From the NCBI RefSeq assembly GCF_039778605.1, contig NZ_CP156060.1, forward strand, positions 1,240,001 to 1,304,000: 64,000 nt of DNA, read 5' to 3'. Made by a program: the position numbers and the translations under genes. A model generated the notes under the pieces. It ran no database searches. It worked only from the letters and a program-made list of their open reading frames with translations, and was not told the DNA's origin. Source of the DNA: Flavobacterium sp. WV_118_3 (GTDB lineage: Bacteria > Bacteroidota > Bacteroidia > Flavobacteriales > Flavobacteriaceae). Of this stretch, positions 34,513 to 42,344 are shown one piece after another; positions within the stretch are counted from its first letter, which is position 1, and the number at the start of each line of letters is the position of its first letter.

Positions 34513-35067
34513 TTAGTATTTATTTTTGTAAAGATCTATTTTGTCTAATAGTCTTTTTGCCAAATAGGCGTTGCCGTCTTTTAAATAGGTATAAATAACT
34601 TTTGCTTCTTCACGGTATTTTTCCTTTTTCGATTGGTCCCAATAATAGGGTTGCGCATATAAATTACAAATTCTATCGGCCATTTTAACCGCCCAGATTT
34701 CTTTGGGTTGTGCTTTTATCCGGTTTAAACTATCAAGCATTTGAAGTTCTCTTTCAAGCTGCGTGTTTTTGGTTAAGGCCAGTACGCCTTCCAGAACCGG
34801 TTTCCCATAGTCTTTTTCCAATTCTTCGATACTAAGATCGGTATCTTCTATGGTATCGTGTAAAAGAGCACATTTTACGGCAAGCGCTACGTCGAAGTCT
34901 AAAGTATTTTTTGAAGCATTTATAATTTCGAATACAACACTACCGATATGATTGATGTATTCGATTTTTTCGCCTTTATTTTGCCCGCCATAGGTTTGTC
35001 CGCTATGTAAAAGGCTAACTTTTTGCCATAAGTCTTGTAAATCATCAATGGTAAACGTATCGTTCAT
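34513..35067 (-). CDS. HD-domain phosphohydrolase, Mesh1/SpoT-hydrolase-like
   Basis: A 184-aa HD-superfamily enzyme. The metal ligands can be placed at His40 (YINHIGSV), His70-Asp71 (ALLHDTIEDT) and Asp131 (VKMADRICNL), with Glu74-Asp75 of the EDT motif. This set and order match the (p)ppGpp hydrolase domain of SpoT and the stand-alone small alarmone hydrolase Mesh1. No synthetase or TGS/ACT domain is present. A role in clearing ppGpp or a related nucleotide is likely but not proven, because some HD proteins of this shape act on NADPH or other nucleotides. It is tightly packed with its neighbours (0 and 7 bases). Confidence 0.8.
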   Translation of the reverse strand: MNDTFTIDDLQDLWQKVSLLHSGQTYGGQNKGEKIEYINHIGSVVFEIINASKNTLDFDVALAVKCALLHDTIEDTDLSIEELEKDYGKPVLEGVLALTKNTQLERELQMLDSLNRIKAQPKEIWAVKMADRICNLYAQPYYWDQSKKEKYREEAKVIYTYLKDGNAYLAKRLLDKIDLYKNKY

Positions 35068-35074
35068 TTTAGGT

Positions 35075-36193
35075 TTAATTTTTTAATTCATCGTCTGTAT
35101 TCCAATAATCGCCAACGCCTATATATTCGATTTCTTTTTTAGCGAAAAATTTTTCGTAAACCTTATCTTCTTCCCGGATGGTTTTTATGTCATCTTCAAT
35201 TCTGTGCTTTTCAAAATACCATTCTTTCCAGGTGTTCAGGTTGGTCCAACGAATGGTTGTATCGAAATGTTCCACCTGAATACCTTTTACCCATCCGCTA
35301 CACGAAGGAACGCCACAGCAACATGAAAAGATAAAGTATTCTCCATTCTGTTCCATACTTTTTAGAAATTCCGAAATATCAATGATGTCGCTTTCTGCAT
35401 AGGGTTTTTCAGCGTTGATCCGGATTTCAAATTTTCCCTGCATATAGACCTCGTTCTCATCATATATCGATTGCGAAGCCGTAACGACCAACTCTACACA
35501 AATGCTATCGTATATTTGCGCCTCCAGCCAATTGGTTAGTTGTGTCAATTTCTCCGGTGCAATATGACTTTTGTAATTTAAAAGCTGTTGTAGTAATTCC
35601 TGATAATCTTCTACATCGTAATGCCGTTCTTTGGGGTCTTCACCTTCTTTAATTATTTCATTATGGTGTAGTATCATTTCATTTGCTTTTTCAACATAAA
35701 AATCGGCAAGGAGCTGTTTGGAATCGGCATAGTTGTCGACTACGTATTCTTCAAAAAGGCAATTCCAACGCGTAAAGTTCCGGGTACTTTTGAAATTTAA
35801 CGTTCCCTTTATAATTTCATACCGACTGATTATGTCATCCCAGAGTACATAAAATAAAGCATCTTCCAAATAGGTCGCCATCGTCGTAAAAAAGGCATTG
35901 AAATCGCTACCAAAGCCGGACTTGCTGCCACTTTGTATCGATATATAGATACCGGGTTCATTGAAATCGATTATCCGATCTGTTGCATAAAGAGCATACC
36001 GCTCGATTTTCCCGTCTTCTGAGTTTATGATAAACGTATTGGAAAAAACACCTTGTACATTGGTATCGTTTCCCTGATTGACAATGGTATATTTTTTTAA
36101 AAAAGCAGCTTCTTTATTTTTACGAACCCGTAAAATAGTACCGGAATTAATGATTCTTGGTTTAAGCTGATACAGATCGTTTGTTATTCCCAT
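35075..36193 (-). CDS. Unknown protein with a CCC-x4-C cysteine cluster
   Basis: A 372-aa soluble protein with no signal peptide. The N-terminal 110 residues look beta-rich (SGTILRVRKNKEAAFLKKYT, then YALYATDRIIDF). The middle is helical (ADFYVEKANEMILHHNEII). A striking CCCGVPSCSGW stretch near residue 295 could bind a metal, and it is followed by a beta segment with WTNLNTWKEWYF. I recognise no family. It lies seven bases before the HD gene and nine after the gene at 36203, so these are one transcript. Confidence 0.72.
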   Translation of the reverse strand: MGITNDLYQLKPRIINSGTILRVRKNKEAAFLKKYTIVNQGNDTNVQGVFSNTFIINSEDGKIERYALYATDRIIDFNEPGIYISIQSGSKSGFGSDFNAFFTTMATYLEDALFYVLWDDIISRYEIIKGTLNFKSTRNFTRWNCLFEEYVVDNYADSKQLLADFYVEKANEMILHHNEIIKEGEDPKERHYDVEDYQELLQQLLNYKSHIAPEKLTQLTNWLEAQIYDSICVELVVTASQSIYDENEVYMQGKFEIRINAEKPYAESDIIDISEFLKSMEQNGEYFIFSCCCGVPSCSGWVKGIQVEHFDTTIRWTNLNTWKEWYFEKHRIEDDIKTIREEDKVYEKFFAKKEIEYIGVGDYWNTDDELKN

Positions 36194-36202
36194 TTGTTGC
36201 TT

Positions 36203-36553
36203 TTAAATTAGGGGCGTTCCAATACTTTTTCCGAAGAACCGTTCTCGGGCCATATCGTACGTAAGCTTTTCCTTTTTGATGATCCAGGCGATTTCAAATA
36301 AACCGGTTAGGTTGGACATTGCTAAGAATCGGGTAGGTTCTTCCATTGAACAAAAAAATTCCGCTCGTTCCGAAACAGCGTAGCCTTTACCATGATCGGT
36401 TAAAGTAGTTATAACAATAGTCTTGGCATCATCACCCGACATTCCGAACTCAGTATCCCATTTCCATCGTAGGTTGTCAGTTCCACCAACCAAAATAACA
36501 TTCTTGCCAATATCGATCCAATTGACTACAAGGTGTGTAAGTGATTCACTCAT
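36203..36553 (-). CDS. Small unknown protein
   Basis: A 116-aa acidic soluble protein without signal or membrane segment. It has a beta-like start (THLVVNWIDIGKNVILVGG), then WKWDTEFGMSGDDAKTIVIT and a helical end (FEIAWIIKKEKLTYDMARERFF). There is no recognised family. Its size, acidity and place among similar orphan genes resemble contact-dependent toxin immunity proteins, but no toxin is in the window, so this is only a suggestion. Confidence 0.62.
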   Translation of the reverse strand: MSESLTHLVVNWIDIGKNVILVGGTDNLRWKWDTEFGMSGDDAKTIVITTLTDHGKGYAVSERAEFFCSMEEPTRFLAMSNLTGLFEIAWIIKKEKLTYDMARERFFGKSIGTPLI

Positions 36554-36694
36554 TTGTTTTATAGTTATTAAAAGTGGTTTTCTATAGTTTAATTTAATCG
36601 TAATCGGCTATTGGGCTATCTTCATGCTTTATATTTCGCCGTTGCAATATCACTTTTGTAATTCGAAATTTTATGTCATAAATCGGCATTGATT

Positions 36695-37252
36695 CTAATA
36701 GTCCAAATTGCGTAACGTTTTTTGGGGCTTAAAATATTTTAATCCTAAAAAGCCTTTGTGAATACAAAGATTTATAGAATCTCCGACTTTATGTTTTTCA
36801 TTATAACTTTCTCCAAAGCTTACTCGTTCCTCTCCATTTTTTCCATTAATAAAGATATAATGCGCCGGATTTTTGGATCCGCTTTTGCCAAGGTCTATTA
36901 TTTTATACGTTTTGCAATTCGTTTCATTGATTTTGTATTCATTGACAAGTCGTATCAAACCAAATGAAATCAATATAAAAACAAAAACTAATTGATGTAG
37001 CATTTTAATCCCTTTTGCATTTTTATAGGTTCTTATTTTTGGCTCAAAGAAACACATCAAATTGTAAATTAGTAATGCCAAAACAATTCCGAAGATTAGG
37101 CAGGTAATAGTAAACAATAGCCAATTGGTATAATTTTCAATGTTTTTTAATCCGATTGCAAAAAAAAATAATGAGATAATTCCAAATATCGAGAGTATAA
37201 AACTGAATTTATCTAATTGTTTTTTAGTCATCATTTGTTTTTTAGTTCGCAT
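36695..37252 (-). CDS. Unknown membrane protein, three predicted helices
   Basis: A 185-aa protein with hydrophobic segments at about 16-37 (FSFILSIFGIISLFFFAIGL), 43-68 (WLLFTITCLIFGIVLALLIY) and 86-105 (LVFVFILISFGLIRLV). A C-terminal soluble domain contains HYIFINGKNGEERVSFG and CIHKGFLGLKYF. ATG 37252 or the nearby methionines at residues 7 and 8 could be the start. The codon composition looks more A+T-rich than its neighbours. The function is unknown. Confidence 0.65.
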   Translation of the reverse strand: MRTKKQMMTKKQLDKFSFILSIFGIISLFFFAIGLKNIENYTNWLLFTITCLIFGIVLALLIYNLMCFFEPKIRTYKNAKGIKMLHQLVFVFILISFGLIRLVNEYKINETNCKTYKIIDLGKSGSKNPAHYIFINGKNGEERVSFGESYNEKHKVGDSINLCIHKGFLGLKYFKPQKTLRNLDY

Positions 37253-37359
37253 TGGATAAAATGGTACCTAAGACCAAAGCTGTTGATAGTATGAAAATAG
37301 GAGCTAAAAAGCGACCTTATTCATTATGTGTAACCTAGATTGTGCAGATTTATAATCCT

Positions 37360-37388
37360 GATCTCGCGGATTTGTAATCCGTGAGATC
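37360..37388. repeat. Palindrome of a second type
   Basis: GATCTCGCGGATT-TGT-AATCCGTGAGATC forms a 13-bp stem with one G-T mismatch and no CCTGACAGG core, between two genes of the accessory cluster. It is the only copy seen here and may act as a terminator for the gene at 37419-38189, although a T-run is lacking. Confidence 0.7.
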
Positions 37389-37418
37389 AAGGTATACACT
37401 GTGATCAATTGTTTTTAT

Positions 37419-38189
37419 TTATTTGATCAATCTTTTCTGTAGAAAGGATCCGATTTCGTTATAGTCCCAGTTATCAATGGAAGCCGAATAATCGGTTCCG
37501 GCGTAAACAGCGATGGTGTTGTCTTTTTGACCCAAGACGGTTTGACTCCAAAAATCAAAATAGTCCAAATAAAATACATGGATACTATCCGGTTGGTGTT
37601 TTACTTTATTGCCTTCGGCGAATAACTGAGCAGCCGGTGGAATGATGGTTCGTATTCCCGAATCGGCAAACTCAATAGCAGCTTCACCATAGAATACAAA
37701 TTCTTTTACCATGTTTGGATCTGACATACGATTGTTAAAAGCAGGTTCATCAAAATCCAATCCGATCATAGCATGAAACTCATCTCTGACTTCGTCTTCG
37801 TATGCTTCATTTTTGATCATATCGGCATAGCTCAACGCTTCCGGATCGACATCAAATTGATCCCAATCAACGATTTCATCTTTATCGTATTCTTCCCAAA
37901 CTTTACTTGGGTTGATGTATCGGAATTCAAATCCGTCAAAACACTCGTAAAAGGAGGCCAATTCCGGATCGATTTCCTTGTTAAACAATTGCTTGTATTG
38001 TGTGGCCAGCATTTGTGCGTTTTCTGCCGATCCTTTTGGAATATACAAATGGGTAATGAATAGATTCGGGTTCTGGTGGATGCTTTTAATTTTGTCGTAA
38101 ACACGTTGACCTAAGTTTTCGAATGTACTGCCTTTTGTTCCTTTACACTCTTTTAGGTATTCGATTTGGTTTAATAAATCAGAGTTCAT
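37419..38189 (-). CDS. SMI1/KNR4 (SUKH)-like protein
   Basis: A 256-aa acidic soluble protein. The segment NKEIDPELASFYECFDGFEFRY, split as IDPELASFYECFDG, is the clearest sign of the SUKH fold, where an L..FY...NG-type motif follows the first helices. Strands such as YGEAAIEFADSG, SIHVFYLDYFDFWSQ and TIAVYAGTDYSASIDNW fit the remainder of that fold. SUKH proteins often act as immunity proteins in polymorphic toxin systems. No partner toxin is visible nearby. The fold is a moderate-confidence call and the role is inference. Confidence 0.65.
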   Translation of the reverse strand: MNSDLLNQIEYLKECKGTKGSTFENLGQRVYDKIKSIHQNPNLFITHLYIPKGSAENAQMLATQYKQLFNKEIDPELASFYECFDGFEFRYINPSKVWEEYDKDEIVDWDQFDVDPEALSYADMIKNEAYEDEVRDEFHAMIGLDFDEPAFNNRMSDPNMVKEFVFYGEAAIEFADSGIRTIIPPAAQLFAEGNKVKHQPDSIHVFYLDYFDFWSQTVLGQKDNTIAVYAGTDYSASIDNWDYNEIGSFLQKRLIK

Positions 38190-38323
38190 ATTTTAATGGT
38201 TAAATGGTTGTAGTGCTTTTGAATTTTATATCGCAACAAAAAGTGAAAGATAAAAATAGTGGTAATGCAAGAACGCAATTAAAACGGCTTTTCCATTTTG
38301 GATGTAAGATAGCCGTTTTTTGT

Positions 38324-38830
38324 TTATCGGAGTTGGTACTGTTTTCGAATAAGTTCGATTATCGGAACAAACAGTTCTATGGCGTCTGTTGCCGCTCTCC
38401 AGGTATAATCTACATTTTTATGGGGCAAACGGAACCCAAATTTCCAGTCGGAACCGTCTAAAATGATTCCATTTTCATTCCGTATACTTTCGGGTAATGC
38501 GATTGATTCCAATTTGGATAATTGCTCTTTTAATAGTATCGTATCGGCTTCGGGAAGGATTTTTTCGCCCGTTACGATTCTAAGCCGATCCAGATTGTAA
38601 ATCCCGCTGGGCCATTGGGAATAGTTGTATTCGGTGTCCCATAGTCGGAATGCCGAACGGATGGTTCCGTTTGGATTTTCAACGATAATTATTTTATACG
38701 GAAATCCGCCAATTGATGGAAACTGGGCGAAATAGGCCAGGATTTTTTCTCCGTCTTTTAAATCAAAGCTTTCGACTTCAATTTCAGCCGCGCGCATTAC
38801 GGCCATAGCATCATTTGTAAGTCGTTCCAT
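38324..38830 (-). CDS. Unknown soluble protein
   Basis: A 168-aa protein without signal peptide. It begins with a helix (LTNDAMAVMRAAEIEVESFD), then a beta-rich middle (YKIIIVENPNGTIRSAFRLW) and a helical end (AATDAIELFVPIIELIRKQY). There is no recognised family. It belongs to the same-strand run of orphan genes and is separated by about 110-130 bases from both neighbours, so it may have its own promoter. Confidence 0.62.
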   Translation of the reverse strand: MERLTNDAMAVMRAAEIEVESFDLKDGEKILAYFAQFPSIGGFPYKIIIVENPNGTIRSAFRLWDTEYNYSQWPSGIYNLDRLRIVTGEKILPEADTILLKEQLSKLESIALPESIRNENGIILDGSDWKFGFRLPHKNVDYTWRAATDAIELFVPIIELIRKQYQLR

Positions 38831-38852
38831 TTTGGTATATTCCTTTTTTGTC

Positions 38853-38924
38853 CTTTATCCGGACAGATTTTTAGGTGAAAATTTCAGTTGATCCTTAGAT
38901 AGGAGTAAGGCTATCCGGATAAAG
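38853..38924. repeat. Inverted repeat pair in the accessory cluster
   Basis: CTTTATCCGGA (38853-38863) and TCCGGATAAAG (38914-38924) form an exact 11-bp inverted repeat with a 50-base interval, in the gap between 38831 and 38937. It could be a hairpin or a small element end pair. Confidence 0.55.
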
Positions 38925-38937
38925 CAAGCCTGTTCGG

Positions 38938-39378
38938 TTATTCTAAGTCAATTTTAAAATCCTCTTTGAGGAATTCTCTAAAGTCAGCCCATTCCACTTC
39001 ATTATGATGCCCACACCATGGATGAGCATCATTGAAGTCGAATATTTTAGCAAAATCTTCAGACGATTTATCACAGCATAGTAGGAACTCATGGTGTGAT
39101 CCCCATTCGCCAATGACCAGAAAAATGGTATCATTTTTGGTGCGTTGATTGGTATTCCGTCGTTCCAAAAATTCATCGTCAAACATTTCTGTCCATGATA
39201 TGGTGTTGGATAATGCTCTTGAAAGACTATATAAATCGCCAACGTCTAATTTTTGGACATTATCGGTATAGATTCGTGGCACTTCAAGGTTTTGATCAAG
39301 GTATTCTGAATCGAAATAAGGAGCGTAAATTTGCTTTAAGCGCTCCGTTACTTCCTTGTTGATTTCCTCGTGGGTCAT
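38938..39378 (-). CDS. Unknown small acidic protein, possible immunity type
   Basis: A 146-aa acidic cytoplasmic protein. It has a helical N-terminus (EEINKEVTERLKQIYAPYFD), a middle strand pair (TIFLVIGEWGSHHEFLLCCD) and an end rich in acidic and aromatic residues (EVEWADFREFLKEDF). The composition and the final FxxFL motif recall SUKH and other immunity families, but I cannot assign one. It is the first gene of the accessory run, and an overlapping shorter frame in another phase is a shadow. Confidence 0.62.
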   Translation of the reverse strand: MTHEEINKEVTERLKQIYAPYFDSEYLDQNLEVPRIYTDNVQKLDVGDLYSLSRALSNTISWTEMFDDEFLERRNTNQRTKNDTIFLVIGEWGSHHEFLLCCDKSSEDFAKIFDFNDAHPWCGHHNEVEWADFREFLKEDFKIDLE

Positions 39379-39407
39379 ATTTTGATTTATAGGATAGCTA
39401 CAAACAG

Positions 39408-40484
39408 TTAGTTTTCGATTTTAATTTCAAACATTTTATCCCAGTTTTTACCGGTCACAAAAATGGTTTTGGTTTTTGGATTGTAAGCGATTCCGTTTAA
39501 AACGTCAAGATCCGGATGTGCCGTTACTTTCGATTTAAGATCGCTAAGATTTACAATAGCTTCTACCGCACCATTTTTCGGATCAATAATCGCAATGGCA
39601 TCTTTGGTATAGATATTGGCGTAAATTTTACCGTCAATCCATTCCATTTCGTTTACCGCTTTAATTTTAGAACCGGCCGTATACACATTAATATAGTCCA
39701 CTTCCTTAAAGTCTGCCGGATTTACAAACCAGATTTTTTCGGTGCCGTCCGACATTAAAAGGTTTTTACCGTCGTTCGATAATCCCCATCCTTCCATTTG
39801 TTTAAAATAAGGGAAGGTTTTTTCTTTTTTAAAGGTGTCGGCATTATAAACGTAGGCTTCGTTATTCTGATACGTAAGTTGATATACCGTATTGTTTAAT
39901 ACGGTTGTACCTTCTGCAAATACATTTTGAGGTAATTCGACAATCTTATATACTTTTCCGGTTTTATAATCGGTTTTGCGTAAACTGGAAATACCGCGTA
40001 ATCCGGTTCCGTTTCCGGCACCGTTTCCGGTACTTTCAATTAAAGTGTCACGGTAAAATTCCAATCCCTGTGTATAGGCTTTGATGTCATGCGGGTAGGT
40101 GTTTAGGATTTTATAACTTAAAAGCTTGGGTTGTACATCCGATACTACTTCAATACGGCCGGTTACTTCATTGGCATTTCCTTCCGAATAAACCAAGGCT
40201 TTAATATTCTGATACCCCAGTTTTTGTTCTTTTAAAGCAAAAGCGAATTTTTCACTTCCTTTAACACGGCCTGCAATTTTGTTGTTGATATAAAAAACAA
40301 TAGAGTCGACAGGCTTGTTTTCGGCATTTTTTATACCCAATTGCAGGCTTTCATTGGGCTGGTATACCTCTTTTAAGTCGGTTGTATCGAGGCTAAATAA
40401 ATTTTCTTCATTTTTTTTTCCGTTGTCACACGAAAAGAAAAAAGAGCTTAATAAAATGAATGCGAATGCATTATACTTTTTCAT
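39408..40484 (-). CDS. Glutaminyl-peptide cyclotransferase, lipoprotein
   Basis: A 358-aa enzyme that converts N-terminal glutamine of peptides to pyroglutamate, of the plant/bacterial beta-propeller type. ATG 40484 gives a lipoprotein signal (MKKYNAFAFILLSSFFFSC). The open frame continues upstream to 40670 only because it crosses the SRP RNA gene. Family segments are PHDIKAYTQGLEFYRDTLIESTG, TDYKTGKVYKIVELP, FAEGTTVLNNTVYQLTYQNN, WGLSNDGKNLLMSDGT and NEMEWIDGKIYANIY. The first about 120 residues are an extra N-terminal domain. It faces the periplasm or the cell surface. Confidence 0.92.
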   Translation of the reverse strand: MKKYNAFAFILLSSFFFSCDNGKKNEENLFSLDTTDLKEVYQPNESLQLGIKNAENKPVDSIVFYINNKIAGRVKGSEKFAFALKEQKLGYQNIKALVYSEGNANEVTGRIEVVSDVQPKLLSYKILNTYPHDIKAYTQGLEFYRDTLIESTGNGAGNGTGLRGISSLRKTDYKTGKVYKIVELPQNVFAEGTTVLNNTVYQLTYQNNEAYVYNADTFKKEKTFPYFKQMEGWGLSNDGKNLLMSDGTEKIWFVNPADFKEVDYINVYTAGSKIKAVNEMEWIDGKIYANIYTKDAIAIIDPKNGAVEAIVNLSDLKSKVTAHPDLDVLNGIAYNPKTKTIFVTGKNWDKMFEIKIEN

Positions 40485-40548
40485 GGTTATTAAAATTGGA
40501 TACCACAATATACAATTGTATTTTATATCTCGCAATTGCCTTGCAAAA

Positions 40549-40570
40549 ATATAAAAAGATTGTATATTTG
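40549..40570 (+). promoter_or_regulatory. Promoter of the SRP RNA gene
   Basis: TATATTTG at 40563-40570 is a full match to TAnnTTTG, and a TTG about 19 bases upstream (GCCTTGCAA) supplies the -33 element. The RNA would begin a few bases downstream. Confidence 0.65.
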
Positions 40571-40574
40571 CACC

Positions 40575-40668
40575 GGCAAGTCCTACACGACCAGCTCCTG
40601 CAGACTCCTCCAGGGTGGGAACACAGCAAAGGTATGTGGTTGTAGCGGTGCGATGTAGGTCGCTTGCC
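40575..40668 (+). ncRNA. ffs: Signal recognition particle RNA (4.5S type)
   Basis: The ends GGCAAG (40575-40580) and CTTGCC (40663-40668) pair, with further pairing of TCCTACACGACC against GTGCGATGTAGGT. The apical domain contains the conserved internal loops around GGTGGGAACACAGCAAAGG, the Ffh-binding region. The RNA is about 94 nt, as in other bacteria with small SRP RNA. A consensus promoter precedes and a terminator follows it. It works with Ffh and FtsY in inserting membrane proteins. Confidence 0.92.
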
Positions 40669-40679
40669 ATTTTTTCTTT

Positions 40680-40703
40680 GATCTCCTTTTGGGAGATTTT
40701 TTT
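40680..40703 (+). terminator. Terminator of the SRP RNA gene
   Basis: GATCTCC-TTTTG-GGAGAT stem followed by seven T residues. Confidence 0.88.
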
Positions 40704-40767
40704 GTTTTAGGACTTTTGTAACGTTTTTCTTCCTTATTTTAGCAACTCAAATTTTGAACCGGATACT

Positions 40768-41571
40768 ATGGGAAAAGTGGTTTTAATTACCGGAGGCTCG
40801 TCGGGCATCGGAAAAGCCATAGGCGAATTATTATTTCAAAAAGGATATACCGTTTACGGAACCAGTAGAAACCCCGAAAAGATACAGCAAACGCTTTTTC
40901 CGTTACTGGCTATGGATGTGCGCCATGCTGATACCATTCGTATGGCTGTCGATACCATCGTAGCCAAAGAAGGACGATTAGACGTGTTGATCAACAACGC
41001 GGGAGTGGGAATTACCGGTCCGTTGGAAGAAATTCCGGGCGATGAAATCCGCAATAATTTTGAAACCAATCTTTTTGGTCCGATCGAAGTGATGAAGGCT
41101 GTTTTACCCTCGATGCGCAAGCAGCAATCAGGATTGATCATTAATGTGACGTCTATTGCCGGTTATATGGGATTGCCGTACAGAAGTGTGTATTCGGCCT
41201 CAAAAGGCGCATTGGAATTGATCACAGAAGCGCTTCGTATGGAAGTAAAAGCTTTTGGAGTTCATATCACCAATGTAGCACCGGGCGATTTTGCCACCAA
41301 TATCGCTTCGGGACGTTATCATGCGCCGTTGATTAAAGGATCGGCTTATGAAATTCCGTATGGGAATACGTTAAGTATGATGAATGATCATGTCGATAGC
41401 GGTAGCGATCCCGGGCAAATGGCTGCGGCGGTATATGCGATTCTTCAAAATCCAAATCCGAAGATCCATTATAAGGTGGGTGCTTTTATGCAAAAGTTTT
41501 CGATCGTTTTAAAACGGGTACTTCCGGATAAAGTATACGAAAAGTTATTAATGAACCATTATAAGTTGTAA
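40768..41571 (+). CDS. Short-chain dehydrogenase/reductase
   Basis: A 267-aa NAD(P)-dependent oxidoreductase of the classical SDR family. The cofactor motif is [11 protein letters not shown] (residues 9-19), NNAGVG is near residue 75, the catalytic serine is in [10 protein letters not shown], and the catalytic Tyr-x3-Lys is in [13 protein letters not shown]. The tail is long and hydrophobic-basic ([20 protein letters not shown]), as in SDRs annotated as acting on lipids or retinoid-like substrates, but the substrate is unknown. It lies 46 bases upstream of the transaldolase gene and may be co-transcribed. Confidence 0.9.
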   Translation: MGKVVLITGGSSGIGKAIGELLFQKGYTVYGTSRNPEKIQQTLFPLLAMDVRHADTIRMAVDTIVAKEGRLDVLINNAGVGITGPLEEIPGDEIRNNFETNLFGPIEVMKAVLPSMRKQQSGLIINVTSIAGYMGLPYRSVYSASKGALELITEALRMEVKAFGVHITNVAPGDFATNIASGRYHAPLIKGSAYEIPYGNTLSMMNDHVDSGSDPGQMAAAVYAILQNPNPKIHYKVGAFMQKFSIVLKRVLPDKVYEKLLMNHYKL

Positions 41572-41617
41572 TTTTGTAATCCGAATTTTAACACAACTAT
41601 CATTAAATATATTTAAG

Positions 41618-42274
41618 ATGAAATTTTTTATTGACACGGCTAATTTAGAGCAAATTAAAGAAGCGCAAGCTTTGGGAGTATTGGATGGTGTAACAACTAA
41701 TCCGTCGCTAATGGCCAAAGAGGGAATCACCGGAAAAGACAATATTTTAAAACACTATGTAGACATTTGTAACATTGTAGACGGTGACGTAAGTGCGGAA
41801 GTAATTGCTACCGATTACGAAGGAATGGTTCGGGAAGGCGAAGAATTGGCGGAACTACACGAACAGATTGTAGTGAAAATCCCAATGACCAAAGAAGGAA
41901 TCAAAGCGTGTAAATATTTTTCAGATCGCGGTATTAAAACAAACGTAACTTTGGTATTCTCTGCTGGTCAGGCTTTATTGGCGGCCAAAGCAGGAGCAAC
42001 ATATGTTTCGCCTTTCTTAGGTCGTTTGGACGATGTTTCGACAGATGGTTTAAATCTGATTGACGAAATCCGTTTGATCTATGATAACTATGCGTACGAA
42101 ACACAAATCCTGGCTGCTTCTGTTCGTCATACGATGCACGTGGTAAATTGTGCGAAGATCGGAGCTGATGTTATGACAGGACCATTGTCGTCAATCTTAG
42201 GATTGTTAAAACACCCGCTTACCGATATCGGTTTAGCGCAGTTTTTAGCAGACTACGAGAAAGGAAATAAATAA
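41618..42274 (+). CDS. fsa: Fructose-6-phosphate aldolase / transaldolase-like protein
   Basis: A 218-aa class I aldolase of the small transaldolase group. The Schiff-base lysine is in [14 protein letters not shown] (Lys of VKIP, near residue 88). Other family segments are [59 protein letters not shown] and [11 protein letters not shown]. The length separates it from the 310-350 aa transaldolases. True Fsa and short transaldolases differ at few residues, so transaldolase activity in the pentose phosphate pathway is the likely role. A terminator follows at 42296. Confidence 0.93.
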   Translation: MKFFIDTANLEQIKEAQALGVLDGVTTNPSLMAKEGITGKDNILKHYVDICNIVDGDVSAEVIATDYEGMVREGEELAELHEQIVVKIPMTKEGIKACKYFSDRGIKTNVTLVFSAGQALLAAKAGATYVSPFLGRLDDVSTDGLNLIDEIRLIYDNYAYETQILAASVRHTMHVVNCAKIGADVMTGPLSSILGLLKHPLTDIGLAQFLADYEKGNK

Positions 42275-42295
42275 TATTCCTTATACTATAAAAGC

Positions 42296-42332
42296 AAAAA
42301 GGCGGTTTCAGTATTTGAAACCGCCTTTTTTA
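42296..42332. terminator. Bidirectional terminator after fsa
   Basis: AAAAAGGCGGTTTCA-GTATT-TGAAACCGCCTTTTT, perfect 15-bp stem with runs on both sides, between convergent genes. Confidence 0.94.
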
Positions 42333-42344
42333 TGTTTAGTTTGT

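Noticed and set aside
33895..39378. Prophage or integrative element
   Set aside because: No integrase, tRNA target, direct attachment repeats or structural phage genes were seen at the borders.
40485..40670. N-terminal extension of the glutaminyl cyclase frame (62 extra codons)
   Set aside because: This DNA is the SRP RNA gene and its promoter on the opposite strand; the lipoprotein signal starts at 40484.
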